A DNA stretch of 64,000 bases, taken from positions 4,274,501-4,338,500 of the forward strand of contig NZ_CP115160.1 in NCBI RefSeq assembly GCF_027594545.1, given 5' to 3'. Below are positions 1 through 9,401 of this stretch, piece by piece. Position numbers and translations under genes: made by a program. The first letter of the stretch is position 1, and each line of letters starts with the position of its first letter. This DNA comes from Algoriphagus sp. TR-M9. GTDB lineage: Bacteria; Bacteroidota; Bacteroidia; Cytophagales; Cyclobacteriaceae. The notes beneath the pieces were generated by a model that saw only the letters and a program-made list of their open reading frames with translations, was not told where the DNA came from and did not search any database.

Positions 1-1
1 C

Positions 2-2290
2 TTGCAGTCTTACCAAAGCGCGCAGATCTTCGAGGCTATTGGCCTAGGCCCAGAGGTAATAGACCGATGCTTCAAAGGAACCATCTCTAGAATCAGCGGG
101 ATCTCCTTCAATGAACTGGCCGAAGAAGTATTGATCAGGCACACTGCGGCGTTTACCACTGATTCTCCAGTCCTTCAGCAGGGCGGGGTCTATCAATGGA
201 AGCGTAGAGGTGAAAAACACCTATTCAATCCAGAGTCGATTCACTTGCTACAGAAGTCTACCCGTCTTAATGACTTTGGACTTTATAAAAAATTCGCAAA
301 TAAAATCAACGAGCAATCCAAAGATGCGCTCACTTTAAGGGGCCTGTTCGAATTCAAAAAGCGAATTTCAGTCCCAATAGATGAGGTAGAACCTGCTAGC
401 TCCATCATGCGAAGATTTGCCACCGGAGCAATGTCCTTTGGGTCGATTTCCCATGAAGCGCATTCTACCTTGGCCATCGCAATGAATAGAATCGGCGCCA
501 AAAGTAACTCCGGAGAAGGAGGAGAGGATGAGGTACGTTTTCAGAAGAAAGAAAATGGAGATTGGGAGCGTTCCGCTATCAAGCAGGTAGCATCCGGTAG
601 ATTTGGTGTCACCAGCAACTACCTCAGCAATGCTGCCGAAATCCAGATTAAAATGGCTCAGGGCGCTAAACCCGGAGAAGGTGGACAGCTTCCGGGACAT
701 AAGGTAGATGAATGGATAGGAAGAGTGAGACATTCCACTCCTGGAGTAGGACTTATCTCACCTCCACCGCATCACGATATTTACTCCATAGAAGATCTAG
801 CTCAGCTTATCTATGACCTGAAAAATGCCAATAGAGAAGCCCGTATCAACGTAAAACTGGTTTCCCAAGCCGGTGTAGGTACCGTGGCAGCAGGTGTAGC
901 CAAAGCCATGGCAGATGTGATCCTAATCTCTGGAGCTGACGGCGGTACAGGCGCATCACCACTTAGCTCAATAAGACATGCTGGGCTGCCATGGGAGCTT
1001 GGTCTTTCTGAAGCGCATCAGACTTTGGTGAAAAACAACCTGAGAAGCAGGGTAGTCCTACAGACAGATGGACAGCTGAGAACAGGCCGCGACCTGGCTA
1101 TTGCTACCTTGCTGGGAGCCGAAGAGTGGGGCATATCCACTGCGGCTCTGGTAGTAGAGGGCTGTATCATGATGAGAAAATGTCATTTGAACACCTGCCC
1201 AGTAGGTATCGCAACGCAGAACCCTGAGCTTCGTAAGCTATTTACAGGTGATCCTGACCACGTAGTCAATTATTTCCAATTCCTCGTACAGGATCTTCGT
1301 GAAATTATGGCATCTCTAGGTTTCCGCACTGTAGATGAAATGGTAGGACAAAGTCACGTTCTTCAGTCTACCGGCCATTTAAATCACTGGAAATGGGATA
1401 AAGTAGACCTGAGCCCGATTTTCCACAAAGTGGAAGTGCCTGATCATGTAGGTATCCATAAGCAAATAGACCAAGACTTCGAACTTGAGCATGTTTTGGA
1501 TCGCAAACTGATCAAAGCAGCACATGCTTCCCTAGAGCAAGCGATGCCTTCCTCGGCAAAATTCGAGATAAAAAATACGGACAGATCGGTAGGCGCTATG
1601 CTTTCCAATGAAATCTCGAAGATATTTGGAAGCCCGGGACTACCCGAGGATACGATTAACTTTAAGTTCCACGGATCTGCAGGACAGACCTTCGGGGGAT
1701 TCCTGACCAAAGGAATCAATTTCGAACTGGAAGGCGAAGCTAATGATTACTTTGGCAAAGGGCTATCCGGTGGCAAGCTGATCATTTACCCAAGCCGTAA
1801 TGCACGATTTGCACCAGAAGAGAACATCATCATCGGAAATGTCGCCTTCTATGGAGCTACCTCTGGTGAAGCTTACATTAACGGTAAAGGCGGCGAGCGA
1901 TTCTGCGTGAGAAACTCAGGTGTACACACTGTAATCGAAGGCATAGGAGATCACGGATGTGAATATATGACAGGTGGGTTAATGATCAACTTAGGTGAGG
2001 TAGGAAGAAATTTTGCAGCAGGTATGAGTGGAGGAACAGCCTACATCTTGAATGATTATGTATCCGAAGTCAACCCTGAGCTGGTAGACATTGATCCAAT
2101 GGAAGAGGAAGACTTCTCTACTATCAAGACTTACCTGAAAAGGCATGTAAAACTGACCAAATCCAGATTAGGAGCACAGTTCCTGGAGGATTGGGACAAT
2201 TCAAAACAAAAATTTATCAAAGTAATGCCGAGAGATTACAAGGCGGTATTGCAGAAAAGAGCATTAGAACAATCAAAATCATTGGTGTAA
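2..2290 (+). CDS. gltB: Glutamate synthase (GOGAT) large subunit, 3' portion
   Basis: This is the C-terminal half (about 762 residues) of the large subunit of glutamate synthase. The enzyme uses glutamine amide nitrogen and 2-oxoglutarate to make two glutamates. The reading frame is open to the left edge, so the glutaminase domain lies outside the window; this is a window cut, not a truncation. Visible are the FMN-binding TIM barrel (GGEDEVRF and GEGGQLPG motifs, then [14 protein letters not shown]), the 3Fe-4S ligands Cys388, Cys394 and Cys399 of the fragment (C-x5-C-x4-C), and the C-terminal GXGXG helix domain from about residue 560 with repeated Gly motifs. The stop codon lies one base before gltD, so the two are co-transcribed. 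The family identity is clear. Confidence 0.96.
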   Translation: MQSYQSAQIFEAIGLGPEVIDRCFKGTISRISGISFNELAEEVLIRHTAAFTTDSPVLQQGGVYQWKRRGEKHLFNPESIHLLQKSTRLNDFGLYKKFANKINEQSKDALTLRGLFEFKKRISVPIDEVEPASSIMRRFATGAMSFGSISHEAHSTLAIAMNRIGAKSNSGEGGEDEVRFQKKENGDWERSAIKQVASGRFGVTSNYLSNAAEIQIKMAQGAKPGEGGQLPGHKVDEWIGRVRHSTPGVGLISPPPHHDIYSIEDLAQLIYDLKNANREARINVKLVSQAGVGTVAAGVAKAMADVILISGADGGTGASPLSSIRHAGLPWELGLSEAHQTLVKNNLRSRVVLQTDGQLRTGRDLAIATLLGAEEWGISTAALVVEGCIMMRKCHLNTCPVGIATQNPELRKLFTGDPDHVVNYFQFLVQDLREIMASLGFRTVDEMVGQSHVLQSTGHLNHWKWDKVDLSPIFHKVEVPDHVGIHKQIDQDFELEHVLDRKLIKAAHASLEQAMPSSAKFEIKNTDRSVGAMLSNEISKIFGSPGLPEDTINFKFHGSAGQTFGGFLTKGINFELEGEANDYFGKGLSGGKLIIYPSRNARFAPEENIIIGNVAFYGATSGEAYINGKGGERFCVRNSGVHTVIEGIGDHGCEYMTGGLMINLGEVGRNFAAGMSGGTAYILNDYVSEVNPELVDIDPMEEEDFSTIKTYLKRHVKLTKSRLGAQFLEDWDNSKQKFIKVMPRDYKAVLQKRALEQSKSLV

Positions 2291-2291
2291 A

Positions 2292-3776
2292 ATGGGAGCA
2301 AAAGAAGGTTTTTTACAATTCAAAAGAGAAACTCCGGTTACCCGTGATCCAAAATCAAGAGTAGGTGACTACAAGGAGATATATGAGCCATTTCCTGCCG
2401 AAAAGTTAAATCAACAGTCGGCCAGGTGTATGGACTGTGGCATACCCTTTTGTCATAGTGGATGTCCGTTAGGAAATATCATTCCTGATTTCAACGACGC
2501 TGTGTATAATGAAGAGTGGGAAGAAGCCATTAAAATTCTGAGAAGTACCAATAACTTCCCGGAATTCACTGGTAGAATCTGCCCGGCTCCTTGTGAAGCC
2601 AGCTGCGTGTTAGGTATCAATAAAGATCCGGTGGCAATAGAATTGATCGAGAAGAACATTGCAGAAAAAGCATATGAACTAGGCTTGATCGAAGCTAAAC
2701 CTCCAAAAACCAGAACCGGTAAGCAAGTCGCTGTGATCGGATCTGGACCTGCAGGACTTGCTGCAGCGGACCAATTGAACCAAGCAGGTCATGAGGTTAC
2801 CTTGTTTGAAAAAGACACTAAACCCGGAGGTCTTCTCCGATTTGGTATTCCAGATTTCAAATTAGAAAAATGGGTGATCGACAGAAGAATAGAATTCATG
2901 AAGAAGGAGGGAGTAATATTCTCCTGTGACACTGAGGTAGGAATCAATATCAAAGCCGAAAACATCCTGAAAAACTTTGACGCCGTGGTATTATCCACAG
3001 GCGCAGGACAGCCACGTGCCTTGAACATCAAAGGTAGCAATGCCAAAGGCGTTCACTTTGCGATGGAATTTCTGGGACAACAAAACAAGGTGGTATCTGG
3101 AGAAATCGAAGAAAACCCGATCTCCGCTAAAGGAAAACATGTAGTAGTAATCGGTGGAGGAGATACTGGAAGTGACTGTATAGGCACATCCAATCGTCAC
3201 GGAGCCGCATCTATTACCCAGCTGGAGTTACTGCCAAAGCCTCCTCAGCAAAGGAATACACTAAACCCTTGGCCCGAATGGCCAATGACGCTACGTACGT
3301 CCTCCAGCCATGAAGAAGGAGCTGATCGGGTATTTTCTATTCTTACCAAGGAATTTACAGTAGATGAGCAAGGACAAGTCACTGGCTTGAAACTAGTAGA
3401 CCTGGAGTGGACGCATAAGGACGGGCGCATGGTATTCGAAGAAATAGAAGGAACAGAGCGTACTATTCCTTGTGACCTAGCCTTCTTGGCAATTGGATAT
3501 ACTGGCCCTGCTCAAAATGGCCTCTTGGATGCTTTCGGCGTACAAACCATGGAAAACACCCTTCCAAAATCCAAAAATTACCAAAGCACAAATGCTAAGG
3601 TCTTCTTGGCCGGGGATATGAGAAGAGGTCAATCCCTGGTGGTATGGGCGATTTCTGAAGGTAGAGAAGCTGCTGTAAAAGTAGATGAGTTCCTAATGGG
3701 AAGCTCTGCATTGCCTCAAAAAGACGAATCTTACTTCCAAGTAGAAGAGCAACTGGCAACTTCCAAAATAAGTTAA
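2292..3776 (+). CDS. gltD: Glutamate synthase small subunit
   Basis: A 494-residue NADPH-oxidising subunit that passes electrons to GltB. The N-terminal part has the two Cys clusters that hold low-potential iron-sulfur centres (CMDCGIPFCHSGCP and CPAPCEASC, about residues 47-105). Two dinucleotide folds follow: FAD (VIGSGPAGLAAA, about 148) and NADPH (VVIGGGDTGSDC, about 286). The C-terminal AGDMRRGQSLVVWAI motif is the usual FAD-contact segment. The ATG overlaps nothing and sits one base after the gltB stop, which implies translational coupling. A strong hairpin follows the stop. Length matches the GltD family. Confidence 0.97.
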   Translation: MGAKEGFLQFKRETPVTRDPKSRVGDYKEIYEPFPAEKLNQQSARCMDCGIPFCHSGCPLGNIIPDFNDAVYNEEWEEAIKILRSTNNFPEFTGRICPAPCEASCVLGINKDPVAIELIEKNIAEKAYELGLIEAKPPKTRTGKQVAVIGSGPAGLAAADQLNQAGHEVTLFEKDTKPGGLLRFGIPDFKLEKWVIDRRIEFMKKEGVIFSCDTEVGINIKAENILKNFDAVVLSTGAGQPRALNIKGSNAKGVHFAMEFLGQQNKVVSGEIEENPISAKGKHVVVIGGGDTGSDCIGTSNRHGAASITQLELLPKPPQQRNTLNPWPEWPMTLRTSSSHEEGADRVFSILTKEFTVDEQGQVTGLKLVDLEWTHKDGRMVFEEIEGTERTIPCDLAFLAIGYTGPAQNGLLDAFGVQTMENTLPKSKNYQSTNAKVFLAGDMRRGQSLVVWAISEGREAAVKVDEFLMGSSALPQKDESYFQVEEQLATSKIS

Positions 3777-3798
3777 GCCGACCGCCGCTACTGCTATT

Positions 3799-3837
3799 AA
3801 AAAGCCACTCAGGGACCTGGTTCTTGAGTGGCTTTTA
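3799..3837. terminator. Intrinsic terminator between gltD and the convergent Spy-like gene
   Basis: A perfect 12-bp stem (AAAAGCCACTCA / TGAGTGGCTTTT) with a 13-base loop lies 23 bases after gltD. It has an A-run on the left and a T-run on the right, so it can work for both convergent genes. Confidence 0.85.
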
Positions 3838-3854
3838 CTTTCAGCAAGCTGGTT

Positions 3855-4283
3855 TTAGTTATTTCCTCCGCCTCGCCTGCGCGGATTATCTTCAATCTGG
3901 GCATTAGGCCTGCCCCTTCTTCTTTCACTTCTCAGCTCCTCCTTTAGAGCTATCCATTGGGCTCTCTGCTCCTCGGTCAAGACCAACTGAATCTCCTCAT
4001 CCTGAGCTTTCATTTCCGCACGCATGGCCTGCATCTGAGCTCTTCGCTCCTCAGCTTCAGCTTTGCGCTCCGCCATTTCTGCTTCTCTCTTTTTCGCATA
4101 TTCAAGATTGATTTCCAAAATCTGCTTTTGCTGTTCCTCAGACAATTGCAGCTGCTCTGCCATTTTCTCAGTGCTCATCTTCGCTCTTTGCTCAGGGCTA
4201 GGTCTATCCCCACCTCTTTTTTGCGCCATTGTGCCCAGGCTGATCATGACCATCATGCCTGTAGCTAAAATCCATTTGTTCAT
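3855..4283 (-). CDS. Small secreted Spy/CpxP-like protein (DUF4890 type)
   Basis: A 142-residue protein with a signal peptide ending about TMAQ (residues 1-20). A highly charged, almost entirely helical body follows, rich in Glu, Lys, Arg, Met and Gln. It contains two LT/LS-E-E-Q type repeats (LSEEQQKQI near 46, LTEEQRAQW near 107), as in the LTXXQ/Spy family of periplasmic proteins, and a basic, Gly-rich tail (RRRGRPN, RRRGGGNN). Spy-type proteins are ATP-independent periplasmic chaperones or metal/stress sensors; a chaperone role here is inference. It stands alone, convergent with gltBD and separated from ndh by about 90 bp. Confidence 0.7.
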   Translation of the reverse strand: MNKWILATGMMVMISLGTMAQKRGGDRPSPEQRAKMSTEKMAEQLQLSEEQQKQILEINLEYAKKREAEMAERKAEAEERRAQMQAMRAEMKAQDEEIQLVLTEEQRAQWIALKEELRSERRRGRPNAQIEDNPRRRGGGNN

Positions 4284-4375
4284 CTGTTTTATAGTTAGTT
4301 ACATGGATTAGACAGAGCACAGCTCCTTCGGTTTAATCTATGCATACTCAAAACATGTTAACAAATCTAAATCAC

Positions 4376-5707
4376 CTATTGCTCCTCCATAAGCTCCTGT
4401 GGATCCTTCCCTTTAGCAATCTTTGGTTTGATCAAAAGCCGAAGACTAGGATCAAAACTGAGGTAGTTCCAAGACCAATCCAGGAAAATAAAAAGTTTGT
4501 TTTTGACACCTAGTATGGCCATCAAATGCACAAAAAGCCATGTGAGCCAGGCCATAACTCCCTGAAATTTAATAAATGGAAGATCCACTACGGCCAGTTT
4601 TCTCCCTACCGTGGCCATGGATCCCAAATCTTTATAGGCAAAGGGTTTTGTACCTTTGCCTTTTTGCTTTTGGATCAAATTGAAGCCTAGATTTTTCGCC
4701 TGTTGCAGCGCTACCTGTGCTACCTGTGGATGGCCATTAGGATAGTCTTCAGTTTTCATCAGACTCACATCTCCAAGGGCGTATACTTCAGGACAATCTA
4801 CTATTTCGGACTGCTCATTGACCAGAATCCTTCCATTCGGAGCAAAATGCTGATCTTTCAACCCTCCAATTTGAACTGGCTTGATACCAGCTGCCCAAAG
4901 CAAGGTGTGCGTCTCTATGGGGGCTTTTCCTTCCAGCGTCACCTCCTTGCCATCGTAATTCTTCACCATGGTATCTAGCATCACCTCCACCCCCAACTTT
5001 AGGAGGTATTTCAAAGCGCTGTCCTTTGCTTCTTTGGACATAGGTGCCAGCAAGGTAGGACCTGCTTCTATCAGCACGATTTTCATATTGTGAAAATTCA
5101 GCTCTGGGTAATCTTTAGGAAGCACATTATTCCGCAGGTCTGCCATTGCTCCGGCGAGCTCCACTCCGGTGGGACCTCCACCTACTATCACCACATTCAT
5201 CAGCGCCTTGCGGTCTTCAGCTTTCTCTATATTAATCGCCCGCTCATAATTTGAAATGATTTTATTCCGAATGAATAAGGCTTCCGACACGGATTTCATG
5301 GGTGATGCGGCTGCTTCTATGGATTTAGATCCAAAATAGTTCGTATCAGCGCCCATGGCCAATACCAGATGGTCGTAATCTAGATAGCCTACATTGGTGT
5401 AAACACGCTTGATCTTTTGGTCAAAATAATCCACCTCAGCCATCCTGAAGATCACATTGGTAGATTTATGAAAAACTTTGCGAAGCGGAAATGAAATGGC
5501 GCTAGGCTCCAACCCGGCTGTAGCCACCTGGTAAAACAAGGGCTGAAACTGATGGTAGTTGTTCTTATCCAGAAGAATCACCTGAAAGGGCTTGTTCATT
5601 AAGTCCCGCGCCAGCTTGAGGCCTGCAAATCCGGCTCCTATGATGACTACTTTGGGATAATTTGACTTGGGGATATTTGGAAGGACTGTAGAGGAATGGT
5701 CCGTCAT
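4376..5707 (-). CDS. ndh: Type II NADH dehydrogenase (NAD(P)/FAD-dependent oxidoreductase)
   Basis: A 443-residue NDH-2 family protein expected to pass electrons from NADH to quinone at the inner membrane face without pumping protons. It has an N-terminal FAD fold (VIIGAGFAGLKLARDL from about residue 21), a second dinucleotide fold for NADH (VVIVGGGPTGVELAGAM near 175), the ALGDVS FAD segment and a quinone-side LQQAKNLG motif. The C-terminal hydrophobic segments (about 385-415, rich in Trp and Phe) fit the membrane anchor of bacterial NDH-2. It is transcribed away from yebC, with about 145 bp between the two starts. Confidence 0.9.
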   Translation of the reverse strand: MTDHSSTVLPNIPKSNYPKVVIIGAGFAGLKLARDLMNKPFQVILLDKNNYHQFQPLFYQVATAGLEPSAISFPLRKVFHKSTNVIFRMAEVDYFDQKIKRVYTNVGYLDYDHLVLAMGADTNYFGSKSIEAAASPMKSVSEALFIRNKIISNYERAINIEKAEDRKALMNVVIVGGGPTGVELAGAMADLRNNVLPKDYPELNFHNMKIVLIEAGPTLLAPMSKEAKDSALKYLLKLGVEVMLDTMVKNYDGKEVTLEGKAPIETHTLLWAAGIKPVQIGGLKDQHFAPNGRILVNEQSEIVDCPEVYALGDVSLMKTEDYPNGHPQVAQVALQQAKNLGFNLIQKQKGKGTKPFAYKDLGSMATVGRKLAVVDLPFIKFQGVMAWLTWLFVHLMAILGVKNKLFIFLDWSWNYLSFDPSLRLLIKPKIAKGKDPQELMEEQ

Positions 5708-5852
5708 AGTACGAGCAATTTAAAAGCTTAAAATTAATTGATTAGATAGGGCTCATTTGACTGTTCAATTAACAAATTCTCTGCTTAGAATCGTTCATAT
5801 TTCTACCTAAACGAAAAGAATTACTATTTTTACCACCCAAATAACGAGAACT

Positions 5853-6560
5853 ATGGGAAGAGCATTTGAATTCCGAAAAGAGAGAAAATTCAAGCGTTGG
5901 GACAAGATGTCCAAGGTATTTACGCGGCTAGGGAAAGAAATCGTAATGGCGGTGAAATCCGGCGGACCTGACCCAGCCTCCAACCCCAAACTGCGGACCA
6001 TCATCCAAAACGCCAAAGGCGCCCAAATGCCTAAGGACAGAATCGAAGCTGCGATCAAACGTGCTTCCAACAAAGACGAAAAAGATTACGAAGAAGTAGT
6101 ATATGAGGGCTATGGGCCATTTGGTATAGCTGTAGTAGTCGAGGCCTCCACAGACAATATCAACAGAACAGTGGCTAATGTAAGAAGTTACTTTTCGAAG
6201 GCTGGAGGATCTTTGGGAACCTCCGGTTCGGTGGTGTTTATGTTTGACAGAAGAGCTGTGTTCCGCTTTGCGAAGGATGCACTTGACCTGGAAGAAATGG
6301 AGCTGGAGCTAATCGATTTTGGATTAGTAGATATTGACGAAAATGAAGGAGAGATTTTCGTTTACACTGAATTCGAGGATTTTGGTGTGATGCAAAAAGC
6401 TTTAGAAGAAAAAGGAATAGAAGTCATCAGTGCGGATTTCCAGCGCTTCCCTACCACTCTCACCGAACTAACGGAAGAGCAGGAAGAAATCATCAACAAG
6501 ATGATTGATAAAATGGAAGAAGACGATGATGTGAACCAAATATTCACCAATATGGCCTAG
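5853..6560 (+). CDS. yebC: YebC/PmpR family protein (TACO1-like)
   Basis: A 235-residue YebC family member. The N-terminus MGRAFEFRKERKFKRWDKM is the Bacteroidota variant of the usual MAGHSKW start. The middle has the conserved KDRIEAAIKRAS and YEEVVYEGYGPFG segments and the SLGTSGSVVFMF motif. Family members act as transcription regulators (PmpR) and as translation factors that relieve ribosome stalling at proline stretches (TACO1/YebC); the sequence does not say which applies. A short terminator overlaps the stop codon, so the gene looks monocistronic. Confidence 0.93.
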   Translation: MGRAFEFRKERKFKRWDKMSKVFTRLGKEIVMAVKSGGPDPASNPKLRTIIQNAKGAQMPKDRIEAAIKRASNKDEKDYEEVVYEGYGPFGIAVVVEASTDNINRTVANVRSYFSKAGGSLGTSGSVVFMFDRRAVFRFAKDALDLEEMELELIDFGLVDIDENEGEIFVYTEFEDFGVMQKALEEKGIEVISADFQRFPTTLTELTEEQEEIINKMIDKMEEDDDVNQIFTNMA

Positions 6561-6581
6561 GCTTTTGCCGGGCCTTTTTTT
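6554..6581 (+). terminator. Short intrinsic terminator at the end of yebC
   Basis: GGCC-ta-GGC-TTTT-GCC-g-GGCC is followed by seven T. The hairpin starts inside the last codons of yebC and the T-run ends exactly at the base before the ATG of the next gene. Confidence 0.65.
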
Positions 6582-7148
6582 ATGAATTTCCCCAAAAGAG
6601 AAAATTTCCGACCCACAGAAAAACCCCTGATCATCGTGGGTAGTAAAAACCCCGTCAAAATAGCCTGCACGGAAATTGCATTTGCTGAAACATTCAACAG
6701 AAACTATCTGGTCAATGGCATCAGTGCAGCATCTCAGGTACCTGATCAGCCCCATGGTGACAAAGAAACTTACCTAGGAGCCAAAAACAGGGTCATGAAT
6801 GCCAAAAGGACTTTTCCAGAAGCCGATTATTGGGTGGGGATAGAAGGGGGAGTGGCCGACGATGACAATGGAATGTATGCTTTTGCCTGGATATACATTG
6901 AAGACAAGGCGGGCAAGCACGGCAAGGCCAAAACCGGGACATTTTATCTCCCACAAGCTGTGGCAGACCTGGTCCATGCCGGTTTGGAGCTAGGTAAAGC
7001 GGATGACCAATTCTTTTCCCAGCATAATTCCAAACAGCAGGGAGGATCAGTAGGCATACTCACCAAAGGCGTATTAACTAGGCAATCCTATTATAGTCAG
7101 GCAATTATATTAGCACTGATCCCATTCATCAATAAAGAAATATATTGA
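6582..7148 (+). CDS. yjjX: Inosine/xanthosine triphosphatase, YjjX family (DUF84)
   Basis: A 188-residue NTPase expected to hydrolyse damaged purine nucleotides (ITP, XTP). The N-terminal VGSKNPVKI phosphate-binding segment (about 19-27), the WVGIEGG motif (about 82-88) and the GSVGILTKGVLTR block near the C-terminus are all family hallmarks. The ATG directly follows a T-run, so there is no room for a ribosome binding site. No other ATG precedes the first strand, and the next in-frame alternative is a GTG that would remove part of the active site, so the ATG is kept. The gene may be leaderless or depend on read-through from yebC. Confidence 0.88.
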   Translation: MNFPKRENFRPTEKPLIIVGSKNPVKIACTEIAFAETFNRNYLVNGISAASQVPDQPHGDKETYLGAKNRVMNAKRTFPEADYWVGIEGGVADDDNGMYAFAWIYIEDKAGKHGKAKTGTFYLPQAVADLVHAGLELGKADDQFFSQHNSKQQGGSVGILTKGVLTRQSYYSQAIILALIPFINKEIY

Positions 7149-7209
7149 AATGGATTCTTTTTGAAAATTTTTTCAAGAAGTTTTAACAAATGGAAAATAT
7201 TTTACCTAT

Positions 7210-7272
7210 TATTGGATAATTGAAATTTAATCCTTTGATTTATCCAATACACACGAATTATTCCAATTCGTG
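7210..7272. other. Two adjacent inverted repeats downstream of yjjX
   Basis: TATTGGATAA (7210-7219) pairs perfectly with TTATCCAATA (7240-7249). CACGAATT (7252-7259) pairs perfectly with AATTCGTG (7265-7272) across a 5-base loop. Neither has a T-run beside it. They lie in the 178-bp convergent gap between yjjX and the 7327-8334 gene, where no gene is seen. Confidence 0.5.
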
Positions 7273-7326
7273 ATGGATGAGCTAGAAAAGTAGAAGTTGC
7301 TTTAATCACCCCTAAAATTAAGTAGC

Positions 7327-8334
7327 TTATGGCCTCTCCTCGGAGAGGCCTACTTTTTTCAGGTTTTTCAGAAAGTTTTCTAAAGCCACTCGCCAGTCCG
7401 GGTCTGCATCCCATTCTGGACCTATGTAGAGCTCATCCCTCACGATGAGTTTGATGTAGTATTTGACTACAATTTGCTGAGACGGCTCAGCTCCTGCTGA
7501 TTCCACCCCCATACTTTTCATCAGATCTGCCTCCCGGCCTTCTACTTTGACCAGTAAAAATTGTATTCTATCCTGAATGAGTTCCTGATTTGATCTGGCT
7601 TCTGTCAGCCATTCTACATCATATGGATATTCCCGGTCAAGTATACTTTTGATCCCGGCTTTTTGGGCATCCTGCTCCGCCAGTATGGCCTCGGGAGACT
7701 TGCCGTACATATCATACCTGAAGTAGCTCAAGAGGCCGGTTTCCGCAGATGAACCAGCTATGGGGATTCCCAATTTGAATACATCCAGGTTCAAGGGATT
7801 TCTCGCCAAAAACTTTTGCTGCGAAGAGATCTGCTCTTGATTGATCGTCAGGAATTCAGGCACATCGATAACCAACAAATTCCTAGTTTCTCTCGCCTCT
7901 CCAATGCCTGCAAACTGACTCAACGTTTCCTCTAAACCCTGAGCCTGAATTCCATATAGCGAGGTAGAAGGGATCATTTTGGCATCCCCGGTAAATGGGC
8001 CTACATGGATACTGGACTGGTTTTTCTGGCGTGTCACCAATACGATGTTTTTAATCAGCCTAGTTCCAAAATACTGCGCATAATCAGCTTGTACTGCTTC
8101 TGAAAGAGCTACTTTTTCCAATTCAAAATAAGCGACAGGATCACCTCCTGCAGCTGTTAGGGCTTGATGAACACTATCAGCCACTTCCATCCAGGTCATA
8201 ATCGGTCTGGCAGAAGGATCTGCAGAGATAAAAACAATGGATTTCCCATCAAAAAAAGACTCGGGCAGAGTCCCCTGGGCACGCAGCACCGCTGAAGAAA
8301 TAAAAAGTATAAGTACTATGAAGAGATATTTCAT
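7327..8334 (-). CDS. Secreted protein of unknown function
   Basis: I do not recognise a family. The start is set at the ATG giving MKYLFIVLILFISS, a clean signal peptide (cut near VLRAQG); an upstream in-frame ATG would add seven residues before it. The mature part of about 315 residues begins with a segment resembling a nucleotide- or sugar-binding alpha/beta fold (KSIVFISADPSARP, then a helix). It also has several strands ending in Asp (LLVIDVPEF) and a C-terminal region with KYYIKLIVRDELYIGPEWD. No catalytic signature or membrane segment is seen after the leader. It lies between the convergent yjjX and the divergent M28 peptidase, and its 3' end overlaps the terminator serving yjjX. Confidence 0.75.
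   Translation of the reverse strand: MKYLFIVLILFISSAVLRAQGTLPESFFDGKSIVFISADPSARPIMTWMEVADSVHQALTAAGGDPVAYFELEKVALSEAVQADYAQYFGTRLIKNIVLVTRQKNQSSIHVGPFTGDAKMIPSTSLYGIQAQGLEETLSQFAGIGEARETRNLLVIDVPEFLTINQEQISSQQKFLARNPLNLDVFKLGIPIAGSSAETGLLSYFRYDMYGKSPEAILAEQDAQKAGIKSILDREYPYDVEWLTEARSNQELIQDRIQFLLVKVEGREADLMKSMGVESAGAEPSQQIVVKYYIKLIVRDELYIGPEWDADPDWRVALENFLKNLKKVGLSEERP
7331..7359 (+). terminator. Likely terminator for yjjX, inside the end of the opposing gene
   Basis: The perfect hairpin GGCCTCTCC-tc-GGAGAGGCC is followed by TAC and six T on the plus strand. It overlaps the last codons (LSEERP) of the minus-strand gene, so the same bases serve as protein code and plus-strand terminator. Confidence 0.6.
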
Positions 8335-8403
8335 GAATTCAGACCAGCGATTCACTTAGCTTATTAATTTTACCAATATACATAACGCAAAATACTATCC
8401 CAG

Positions 8404-9333
8404 ATGCAAGTTGCAATCAAATACTGTCTAAGTTGTCTGTTAATTTTTTCAATTCACCTGGCCAAAGCCCAGTCTATTGACAAAACAAAGCTGATCGAAC
8501 ATATCGCATACCTATCCTCTGATGAGCTGGAAGGGAGAAAAACCCAAAGCCAAGGAAATCTCGCAGCTAGAGAATATATCTTGAACGAGTTCAAAAGTCT
8601 AGATCTGGCGACACAATATCCCGATTATATCCAGAAATTTTCCTTTGAAGGCAGGAGAGACAATAAAGTTTACGATCAGGCAGCCAATATCATAGCTTAC
8701 ATTCCCGGAAGCAGTTCGAAAAAACTAATCGTCATCACTGCACATTATGACCATGTGGGAATAGGTCGGGCGGACTCAGCAGGAGACTCCATTTACAACG
8801 GCGCAGATGACAATGCCTCTGGAACAGCCGCACTTTTGGAGTTGGCCAGGTATTTCAAGGCACATCGTCCCGCGCATGGAATTATGTTTGCGGCACTCGA
8901 TGGCGAGGAAATGGGACTACAAGGGGCAAAAGCATTGGTGAAGGACTTCCCGTATGCGCTGGATCAGATTGTGTTGAACATCAATATGGATATGATCTCC
9001 AGAAATGAAAATGGGGAGCTATATGCCTCTGGCACTTATTATTACCCTACTTTCAAAACGATTTTAGAAGAGGCGGCTTCGGGAAATAAACCAATCTTAA
9101 AATTTGGACACGATGAACCCAATACGGGGAGGGACAACTGGACAAACTCCTCTGATCACGGGGCATTTTTCAAAGAAAATGTGCCTCATATCTATTTCGG
9201 GGTAGAAGATCATAAAGATTACCATAAGCCAAGCGACTCATTTGAAAATATAGATCAGGAGTTTTTTGTCAATGCTACAAATCTTATTTTAAAGTGCACG
9301 ATAGCGCTAGATCAGGAATTGCTCAAAGAATAA
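8404..9333 (+). CDS. Secreted M28-family zinc aminopeptidase
   Basis: A 309-residue exported metallopeptidase. Signal peptide about 1-22 (cut near AKAQ). Metal-site residues fit family M28: His114-x-Asp116 in TAHYDHVG, Asp135/Asp136 in NGADDNASGT, the catalytic Glu pair in DGEEMG (168-169), Asp in NMDMISR, and the last His in DHKDYHKPSD. The fold is complete and there are no extra C-terminal sorting domains, so it is probably periplasmic or lipid-free secreted. The start lies about 70 bp from the divergent unknown gene. The substrate cannot be read from the sequence. Confidence 0.92.
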   Translation: MQVAIKYCLSCLLIFSIHLAKAQSIDKTKLIEHIAYLSSDELEGRKTQSQGNLAAREYILNEFKSLDLATQYPDYIQKFSFEGRRDNKVYDQAANIIAYIPGSSSKKLIVITAHYDHVGIGRADSAGDSIYNGADDNASGTAALLELARYFKAHRPAHGIMFAALDGEEMGLQGAKALVKDFPYALDQIVLNINMDMISRNENGELYASGTYYYPTFKTILEEAASGNKPILKFGHDEPNTGRDNWTNSSDHGAFFKENVPHIYFGVEDHKDYHKPSDSFENIDQEFFVNATNLILKCTIALDQELLKE

Positions 9334-9401
9334 TTCAATTACTTTTCATTAGACCCCAACTTCCTTAATTTACATTTTAAAGCAGGCTGCAAACTAATAT
9401 T

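Noticed and set aside
2..2290. gltB as a truncated pseudogene
   Set aside because: The frame is open to the window edge and gltD follows directly; the missing part is outside the window.
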